64,000 bases of DNA, from NCBI RefSeq assembly GCF_019703515.2, contig NC_059374.1, forward strand, positions 13,180,245 through 13,244,244. Reading direction: 5' to 3'. Under the pieces are notes generated by a model that had not been told where the DNA came from, did not search any database, and worked only from the letters and a program-made list of their open reading frames with translations. Positions 38,001 through 49,221 of the stretch are shown in pieces. Position numbers and translations under genes: made by a program. Positions within the stretch are counted from its first letter, which is position 1. The number at the start of each line of letters is the position of its first letter. Source of the DNA: Myxocyprinus asiaticus (Eukaryota > Chordata > Actinopteri > Cypriniformes > Catostomidae).

Positions 38001-41000
38001 ACACATCTACACCACAGTGACATAATTAAACACATTTATAACCACATGTTTAGACAGCATTGTGATGACTGTAAAACAAAGAGATGGCTGTGAAGTGATT
38101 AATATTGTTTTTAAAGAGATAGTTCACCCAAAAATGAAAATTCTCTCATCATTTACTCACCCTCATGCCATCCCAGATGTGTATGACTTACTTTCTTCTG
38201 CAGAACAGGAAACAAAGATTTTTAGAAAAATATCTCAGCTCTGTAGGTCCTTACAATGCAAGTAAATGGTGGCCAGAACTTTGAAGGTCCAAAAAGCAGA
38301 TAAAAGCAGCATAATAAGACTCCAGTTGTTAAATCCATGTCTTCAGAAGCAATATGATAGATGTGGGTGAGAAACAGGTCAATATTTATATAGTTTACTA
38401 TTAATCTCCACTTTCACATTCTTCTTTTGTTTTTGGAGATTCACATTCTTCGTGCATATCACCACCTACTGGGCAGGAGGAGAATTTATAGTAAAAAAGG
38501 ACTTAAATATTTATCTGTTTATCACACACACCTATCATATCACTTTTGAAGATATAGATTTTACCACTGGAGTCGAATGGATTACTTTTATGCTGCTTTT
38601 ATCTGCTTTTTGGACCTTCAAAGTTCTGGCCACCATTCATGCATTGTATGGACCTACAGAGCTGAGATATTCTTCTAAAAATCTTCATTTTTGTTCAGCA
38701 GAAGAAAGAAAGTTATACACATCTGGGATGGCATGAGGGTGAGTAAATTATGAGAGAATTTGTATTTTTGGGTGAACTATCCCTTTAGGCACTACAGCAT
38801 GAGTCAGCATTTTACAATAGCAGCATTTTATGCTACACTGGTTCAGCTTCAAATGGCACAGATTTGACTGCACCATCTGTTGACCAAAAACACCTATTAC
38901 AGGTACAGATATTACCCTTATGAGAACATACTGTGGCAGTACCATGGTACAGTGATGGTATCAGATGGTAATACTGTGGTATGCTAATATTTACCATGGT
39001 ATTTACATGCAACAAGGTACTTCAAAGAATACTATGGTGCTACCATGGTACCATGTCCAAATAAACATGATAGTACAATAGTACTTTCTTGTTAGTTTGT
39101 CCACTGAAATATTCCTAATAAATAATAACATCTGATCAATGTTTAATAAAATGTAATTAAAAAGTTAACAAAAATGATACAAAAGGCTCACAATATCTGC
39201 TTTACCTCTGATTCATTGCTTAAATAGATGCTGCTAGATTAACTTATTTTCCCTTCTTATTTTTCAACATCTCCTCTCTGTAAACAAATGGCAGGGTCAA
39301 GACCCCATGACCTAATCAATGCCCTGACCTAATCAAGTCCCTTTAACAGCTCTCACCCAATCGGATTTTCCTCCAGAACGCAACATATCTCGCAGATCCC
39401 TGGGGAGTCTTTTCATGAATACAAATCCTTGTTCCTCACCACGGTAACCTGCTTTCATTTCCTGATATGGAAGGTCTATATTAGTGAGAACAGGATGGTC
39501 TCAAGGACTCTGTCCCCACCTATGAAACACAAAATAAATCTGATGGGTGTAACACTGTTACACCTCAACACACCAACAGCAATGAACATGCTTCATTGAA
39601 TCACCAACATATCAAACATGGAATTTCTTACTAGTGAAGCTTGTTAAGACAAGCATCACTAAGTATTAAGTATTAAGCTAAGTATTACACTTTGCTGCAT
39701 ATCTCATCCCACACCATTTGTGCCTCAGACATTTAAGCAATCAAATTAGGACAATATAAAAAAAAAAAAAAGACTTGAAGCAGGGACCCCAGCCATATTA
39801 TACAGATTATTCAGGAGGTTTTTACTTGGGGCAGTAGTTATTTAGCAACCTGCAATGCCCTGGTAACCACCCATAACACCCTAGCAACCACCTAGCAACC
39901 ATCCAGAACAACCAAGCCACCTACACAGCAATGTGCCAACAACCACTCAGAACACTTTAGAAACCACCTAGCAATTACCCAGAACACTCTAGCGACCACA
40001 TAGCATCATGCTAACAACCACTCAGAACACTTTAGAAACCCCACAGCAACACCCTGGTACCCACCCTGAACACCTCAGCTGCCACATAGCAACATGCCGA
40101 CAACCTCTCAGATCACTTAGCAACTGCAAAGCAATTCCCTGACAACCACCCAGAACACCCTAGCGACCACATAGAAACTTACTAACAACCACTCAGAACA
40201 CTTTAGCAAACACATAGCAATGCCCTGGCAACCACCCAGAACACCTTAGCAACCACCTAGCAACCACCCAGAGCAGCATGATAACAACCACTCATATCAT
40301 TTAGCAATCATGCAAAGCAGTGCCCTGAAAACCATCTAGCAATACCCTAGCTACCATCCAGAACACCCTGGCAACCATCTTGCAACCCCCTAGCTACCAC
40401 CCAGAACACACTAGCAACCACATAGAAACTTGCTAACAACCACTCAGAACACTTTAGCAACTGCATAGCAATGCCCTGGCAACCACCTAGCAACCATCCA
40501 GAACAGCCTAGCAACTACCTAGAAACAACATCGAAAACCACCTAAAACACCCTAGCAACCATATAGCTACAGGCTAACAACTACTCAGAACACTTTAGCA
40601 ACTGCATAGCAACGCCCTGGTAACCAACTTGGAACACCCTAGCTTCCAACTAGCAACACCATGGCTACCAACCAGAACACCCTGGCAACCACCTTGCAAC
40701 ACCCTAGCTACCATCCAGAGCACCCTAGCAACCACATAGCCACAAGCTAACAACCACTCAGAGCACTTTAGCAACTGCATAGCAACGCCCTGGTAACCAC
40801 CTTGAAACACCCTAACTACCACCTAGTAACACCATGGCTACCATCCAGAACACCCTGGCAACCACCTTGCAACACCCTAGCTACCATCCAGAGCACCCTA
40901 GCAACCACATAGCCACAAGCTAACAACCACTCAGAGCACTTTAGCAACTGCATAGCAACGCCCTGGAAACGACCTAGCAACCATCCAGAATAGCCTAGCA

Positions 41001-41839
41001 ACCACCTAGCAACACCTTGCCAACCACCCAGAACACCCTTGTTTTGCAGAGGCAAGCAGAGCAAAAATGTAGTTTAACGTCTTTAATGCTTTCAACCCAC
41101 TACTTCATATTTCATATCATATGCAATCAATGCAAATATACAGTATGTATATAAATTATTTATAAAATCATATGCATATTATTTTGTACATAAAATATAT
41201 AAAAATGTATATACAAAATAATAAGAGCCCAATAAAAATCAGTACATCACAATTATATCATAACATCAGATCAGGTGTCAACGGTCAGGGTGGGGTGTCT
41301 TCCCTCGCCCAGAAAGCATGTCTCCTGATAATCTAATCACAAACTTCATAAAAGATGACTGCAGGATAAGATATACAAGGTTTGATTCAAAAAGCACCAC
41401 ATATTCTACTTAAGCAATTAAATCAGAGGAGGAAAGTAGCTTAATACGCTCTCACACACGCACATGTGCTATTCCTGAGCTGCAACTGCTTTACCGTAGT
41501 ATCCGAACAGCAGGTATGATGGAGATGCAGAGAGAGATTACAGCAACACTGGCCCATGCTAGGGCTAAACGTAGCTTCATAAAAAGCCTGTAGGGGGAAT
41601 ACCATATGTACACCACACTGAGAGGGATAGAAATGAGAAAAGACGGTGGGGGGGAGGGAGGGGGGGGGTTGCAAGACAGAGAGACAGGCGGAGTGGGGAT
41701 AAAGAACGAGTGTTGCATAAAAAGAGTAAATGTCCTTACCTCACTCTGAATTGAGTGTCATAGCCTGACTTCAGCAACAATGAGTACCGGCACAGTGAGT
41801 CTGCAATTCTACAGACAATTCTTAAGACCACCCCCCAAG

Positions 41840-41895
<56 letters not shown>

Positions 41896-44800
41896 CCACA
41901 CTAAAGGATGTTGGCAGGAGGAGGGGTGGATGATGAAGAGAGAGAAGATGATCAATAAACTAAATAACATGCATGCATGCATTGTCTGATACAAGTGTCC
42001 ACTGGGAATGGACACACATTTTCATGCAAAGCATGCTATCGGGTCAGGATAAGATTACAGCCAAAACAGGACTTAAATAATTCTTCCTATAGTAGTAATA
42101 GTGTGAAATAGATATATGTTTTTTTCCTGATAGTTGCCTGTAAGAAACACCCAATTGTTATATAACTATCCTATATAGTAGAGTAGAGCAGCCAAAGGTT
42201 TCCTGTGTGTTTCTTTATGAAATTTGATATCTCTTAAAAGATTACATATTGATCAGATTTACTTGGTAATTTATTTAATCTGACTCTAGTAAAATAAGTT
42301 CTCTAATTTAGACTGAGATTCCAATTAAAGATCATCATAATTTTGGATGTGACATTAATTTAGACGTTTGTTCCACCTCTATATCCTGTTTAACCCCTTA
42401 ATCTCTGCAGACCCGCCGGTCCATGGGCGTGGCCCAGAGTGTGTAATAATAACTGTTCCTGGATAAGTCCCTGGATACAAAAATAGTAATATTTGGTACC
42501 ATTTTTTGCTATAACATAACAGTTTGAAAGATTATCAAAATAATCACGCTGTGAAATATGATCTGTCTAAGACAACAAAAACAAGAGTCTCATGTCTGCT
42601 CTGATCACTGCTTCTGTAAACCCCAAGTAGCTTCAAACTCTATATCAACTGTTAACTTCGGCAGTTTTCTTCAAAATAAGCAATTTTTTACTTGTTTGTG
42701 AACTTGCTTGGGTAAATAATCAAATTTTATGTCTCAGATGTCCAGGACAAAATATGTTGTATTTTCCACAGGTAAAAACTGCAAAATATGTTCTCTAATA
42801 TCTATATTATTAGAGATGTCCCAATACCATTTTTTTGAGAACAAGTACGAGTACCGATACTTCCTTTTTCGGTACTCGCTGATACCTGTTTCTCTTGTTT
42901 TTTTGTTGTTGTTTTTTTTCAACAGTTTATTTAAATTTCATTATCAAAATTGTGTCTAAATAAATAAATAAAAACTTTAATCAAATGAAAATAGAACAAT
43001 TAATATAACATAATATTCTATTATTTTTATCAAATGAAGTGCTTTTATACAGAACCTCACAGCACAATCCAAAATACAACATGAATTATTTTTTGTCAAA
43101 TAAAGTGCTGCATAACAGAGCATCACAGATGTGAGATATTGCTTAAATATAATACAATTACTATTGATTTATTAGTATTATTAAATGTAGAAGTATTACA
43201 GTGAATATTACATAACTATACAGTATTGATACAATACTTTTTTCCATTTAAATTGAGCTTTAATTTTGGCAGAAGCTTTGGAGTGAACCCATTTTTGTTT
43301 CTGTGTGTTTTTAACGGTAGCTTCTCAATCCGGAAAAGCCGGTCACTACATGACTCAACAGGATTATTAAACCGCAAAAAGCTGCTATTTAATTTAATAA
43401 ATATGTAGTCTGTATGTGCCTCGCACTACAAAGTGAATTAGCACTCTGTTCGCTGTCATCTGCAACAAACAGAGCGTGCGATGCTCATGAAGGGTGTTTT
43501 TTGTGTATGAGACAAGGAGCTATAAAAGGTATGAGAAACCGGCATCAGCTCAACACCGGCTCCACACATTCACAAGCACTCACATTTGAAGCGTGCAGCA
43601 CATGCAAACTATACTGTATATTTATATAATTAAATCAGAGCCTTTGTTGTTTAATAATCACACTAGGACACAACGTGATTTTAATTTGTGTGCTGAATGT
43701 TTACAGAATGACATTCGTACGTCAGATGGTATCGGTTTTTGGTATCGGAGCATTTTTATGAGCACGAGTGCAAGAACATGAGCACCGTATTTGACCGGAT
43801 TCTGATACCAGTATCGGTTTCAGTACATCCCAAGATATTATACATTTTATACATAAATATTATACATCATCGCAAAGCTAAGGGTCTCAGCTTACCAACT
43901 ACATCTAGATAAAGGTTGATTAAGGTACCGTATTTTACAGAATATAAACCACGTTTTTTTTTTCTCATAATCTGAAAGGTCCTGGGACTAATAGTCCAAA
44001 GCGACTTATATACATAATTTATACGTAATTAATGTCGGCCATTCAAATGCACACACACTAAACACAAGCAGATGAAAATATTAGTTAAAGAGAAGATAGT
44101 AGTGATTTAAAGTTGCCAGTTCAGAGTATTTTGCCTTTAAAATGTACTTTATGCAACCATCTTAAATATTCTGTACCATCAACATTATTGTTCTTACAAA
44201 CTCTAGACCAATGTCGAAAGCTCACATGCCCACGAAATGACGTTTCATCACTTAGTAAAACATTCAGTCAGTGAATCAGATAGTTAATGCCGAGCAATTT
44301 TTGCTAATCAGAAATATCCAGAGATAGACACCATTAATGAATGAATAGAATACAACCGGCATATTGTTTATTTGTATACAGTATAGAGTTACAACGCATA
44401 GAGATGTGTATTTGCTGAGGTAATCTTCATAACGAAGCACGTATGATGTTAAGCATCTGAAGGGAAGGTGGGACTCGGGCTGCTGCTCCCAGGTCCCAGT
44501 GCCGATCTTTCCGTGCGACTTAAACAAAGAGGTGACTTATCTGCGTTTTTTTATCTCTGAACAACGCGAGTTTGACCAGGTGCGACTTACATTCAGATGC
44601 GACTATATTTTTTAGAAAATACGGTAGGTTAAGGCTTCTATTCCACTCATAGGCCAAGATATTCAACAAAACATTGGGAAAGGTGCATGGGATCACAAAA
44701 TAAACTAAATGCCCATGGACGAGCACATGTCGAGTGCTCAGCTGCGTTAGAGCGCCCCCTGCATTTCAGATCTGTATATTGTGATGAAAAGTAATAGGGG

Positions 44801-47275
44801 AAAAAAAATTCTAGTACTTGCTGCCATTCATCACCATATATAGGACATACATCAACACTGGAAAGAAAATTACATTCATCAAAGCATTTCATGGGGTTTT
44901 TAAGAAGTCTCATTTAAGAATCGTCCAATGACATAAACGTTTAAAAATGAACTGGAAATTAAAACAGAGAAAATGACACTAAAATGCAGCACTGTGCACA
45001 TAAAATACTGTAAAACCTGACACATTACATTGTTAATGGTTGTTATTGGCTTTATATAGTAACAGTCTGTCCAAACAGACAGCCCTTTAACCACACTTGA
45101 TGACCAGAGAGGAAGTTAGTGCTTTGTGCGTAAGTAGAAGTGAATGATTGCAAGACGAAGAGAATTAAGATCAAACTGCACTAACAGCCATTTGTGGCAT
45201 TTCTCTTGCCACATAGAGGTCTTTACCCAAGAAAAACACTTTGTAGGAAGAACTGCTGTAGCTTTAGGGATGGGAGCACGTTCCTATCTTTTTGGACATA
45301 TACACACAACTTTTGGTGATCTACAATCACACAAAACTGAAGATTACTTCAATTCATAATCATTAAGCTACCAGAACTTTAGCATTGGTGCTGGTGTTAT
45401 ATTAGTTTGTTACCTTCTGGCAGAAGTGTTGAGTGGTAATGGTGAACACATAGAGGCATCGTGAGGCCTTCCTGAGCTCGGCCTGTAGGGTGATCAGCTG
45501 CCTGGCCTGATCTTCACACCTCTCTTTCAGTCTCTTTACCATCAGACGCTCCCGTTCGGGGTCCACACCCTCCACACACCCACCCAGACGGGCCACACAT
45601 GACTTCTGACGCACTAGGAAATATATATTTAAAAAAAAATTTTTTTAAATCAATCAAGAGTTTTCCTTTGGGATTTCTAACAAATTCAATAATTTCTGAC
45701 CAAATCAAAACCCAGAAGGCAGATATAATTATATCTGTATTCCTCTTAAATGATTGACTGCTATATAAGGACTGCAAGATTACAGAATGTGTTATAATAA
45801 GAGCATGAGGTAAAACATTGAGCAGTAACTGCTGACTTGCTCATCCCATGAACACACACTTACAAATAACAACTGATGAGTCAGCACATGAACACTACAG
45901 GGAGATGAGTCAGAATAACAATAATCCAGGATATACATGTACTACATTACCATATACATAATGTAGATATATAATATATTCATATACATTATTTTAAAGC
46001 AATATGTCACAAGAGACTGTGCATTTGATATATTTTACCACAGTTAAAGGGATAGTTCACCCAAAAATGAAAAATCGCTTATCATTTACTCACCCTCATG
46101 CCATCCCAAATGTGTTTGACTTTCTTTCTTCTGTTGAACACAAACAAAGATTTTTAGAAAAATGTCTTAGCTTGGTTGGTCCATACAATGCAAGTGAATG
46201 GTAGCCAGAACCGTGAAGGTCCAAAAAGCACACAAGGGCAGCATAAAGGTAATTCACACGACTCCAGTGGTTTAATCATGTCTTCAGAAGTGACATGAAA
46301 AGTGTGGATGAGAAACAGATCAATATTTAAGTGCTTTTTTTTTTTTTACTTTTTTTTTGCATATCGCCACCTACTGGCCAGGGAGGAGAATTTAGAGTAA
46401 AAAGGACTTAAATATTGATCTGTTTCTCACCCACACTTATATTGCTTCTGAAGATGGATTAAACCACCAGAGTCGTATGGATTACTTTTATGCTGCATTT
46501 ATATGCTTTTTGGATCTTCAAAGTTCTGGCCGCCATTAACTTGAATTGTATGGACAAACAGAGCTGAAATATTCTTCTAAAAATCTCAGTTTGGGTTTGC
46601 AGAAGAAAGAAAGTCATACACATCTGGGATGCCATGAGGGTGAGTAAATGATGAGAGAATTTTCATTTTGGGGTGAACTATTCCTTTAAATGGTGTTAGC
46701 TAATTGATGCTTTTAGAAAATGGTGATAACAGCAAAATGATAAAACACCAATGTTCAATAAATAATTATATGTATTAATAATAATCTTAATATATTATTT
46801 TTTCATCAGGTAATATAGTTCATAACCCGAACTGTAGGTGATACTGAATGCAAACATGGTACAATAATATAGAATTCCATTGTTTTGCAGTCACAGGTGA
46901 GTGTATATCAAAAGCTCGAAATGTGATTCAGCCAATCAGATTTCAGAGTCGAATGTCTATCAGTTTTATATGTTTATATTATGCATAATCTTTTACTGAC
47001 CAACTTTCTTTTTTTCTCTTTTGTGTGTGTGTTTGTGTATTTTGTGTAAAAAAATAAAAAAAAAATAAAAAAAATAAATAAAAATGTATTACTTTCATTT
47101 CTAAATCCTAAATCCGTCAATATATCTACCCATCAATTACTCGGCGGTTTCCTAATGGAAGTCTTTAGTCTTCACAGCGTTGCTATGACAACCACGAGCA
47201 GCTTCTTCTCGGTTAATGAGGAATGGAAAATGAAAGTGGGAGGGGCAGAGATTGCCGGGGCAGAAGAAAAAGACA

Positions 47276-47346
<71 letters not shown>

Positions 47347-49146
47347 AGACACTCTCAGGGGGACTTAGTCTTTGGAGAGACCACTGCAAACCTCTTTGGA
47401 GATGACAAAATGGGACATGTGATTTCTCTATCCTTTTGAATATAAAAGGGAAAGTGTATACCTTGGGTCCTGTGACTGGTCGCTGTTCATTTTGGTAACA
47501 CTATCTATGAAGCCCATTTTTGAAATGCATTGTAAAGGCATTATAAATGCATTATAATGCATTTGTAATATCTCATAATATGCCTTATAATATGTTATAA
47601 CTTTTCATCAATAACTGTAACCACAATTATAATACATTATAATGCTTACCTATTCACAATTATATCTTAGTGTATAATACCTTATAGCATGAACAACATC
47701 AAATTTGATCTACAGAAGTTATAATGCATTATATATATTAGGTATGCTTTAAGTAAAGTGACAAAGGTAATGTCGTCTCATAGAAATCCGTAAGATATTT
47801 TAAGTGGTGATAAGAAATTAAAAATCAGGCTTGTAAAATGGAAGTTATAAAAAAATACACAGAATAAAAAAAAAGAAACATTTAATGTAAAAATAAAAAT
47901 AAAATACAAAGTAAATTATCAGTAAAAACAAAACCCTTTGTTACTTATACAGAACACACCCAAGAATGAAAAATAAAATCGATTCTGTACTTGACTGCAT
48001 TCAATAAACTCTATTGTTTGTGCTTCTTATTTGAAGACACAACTACAAAACTAATTGTAACTGTAGTTACAATTATTTATGAGAAGTTATAACATAAGGT
48101 GTATTATGAGATATTATGAATGCATTATAATGCCTTTACAATGCATTATAAATATGGGCTTCATACTGTGATTTCTTTGAAGTCATTCACCATTTTTAAT
48201 CTCCCTTTTGCCTTGTTCATTTCAAAGGTCCTGCTGTGTGTACAATCATCCATGTAGTTTCTCAATTAATTTTGCCATAAAAGAATTAATGAAAAAATTA
48301 GCTAATGCTTTTTAAAATAGTTTAAGATGAAGTATAGTGCATCACACCGCCGGACATGGCAACTACTCAATTACTGATTATATATGTACATATGAATACA
48401 TAGCCTACAATGAAGTTGATAACAGACGTGCACAAAGACACATTCAAATTGTATCAAATAATCATTGTAATCCAAAAGCTCACAGCTGAAAAAGGTAAAG
48501 TAAATGCTAGAGTAAAAGTTGTCCACTAGCTGGAGCCGTCGGCCCACTTATTATTGTTTTCTTCTTACCTTTTGACTGCAGTGTCAAGTCTGTTATCAAA
48601 ACTAATGCAATGCATAAATTCTGCCACTAGAGGGCTCTCCAAGAATATTTTAATAAATCAACTCTGTGCTTCATACTGGAGAACACAATGTTTCAAATGG
48701 TCCGACTTAACATAATAGACTTGTCTTCACATTATTTAAATATTTGCTGACTGGCCCTAACTTGATTAAGCTGTCTTGCAGAGCACTGTTTCTTTCAACA
48801 CTGTGTATAACTGAAATTAATGGCGACTGACCACATTTGGTGAGGCCAAGAATTGATTTAGCCCACAGTTATTAGATTTGCTCATTCCATTCTGGCAGTA
48901 TGAGAAAAAATATAAGTCTCTGTCTACAACCATCAAAAGGCCCGCAAATTACAACTCCTCTTTCTTAGAGAGTGCATTTACATACAAACCAATTCGCTGA
49001 GAAGTACCAAATGTCAGCTTATTCAAAACATGAGACTTGAAATCAGCGAACTATTCTCTGCTTTGTCATGTCCAAACAGACATGCGCAGAACACGTGCAC
49101 ATTGGACAAGCCGGTAAGAACGCTGCAACGCAAAATCATGATAAAG

Positions 49147-49221
<75 letters not shown>

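Noticed and set aside
39841..41040. Possible CRISPR-like repeat-spacer array
   Set aside because: The units vary in length and sequence, have no constant repeat with unique spacers, and the context is a vertebrate intron.
39841..41064. Long minus-strand open frames (75 and 82 codons) with repeated protein blocks
   Set aside because: They are translations of the TAGCAACC-type minisatellite and have no start context or conserved domain.
47155..47439. His-Thr and Cys-Val repeat open frames
   Set aside because: They run across a pure (CA)n tract.
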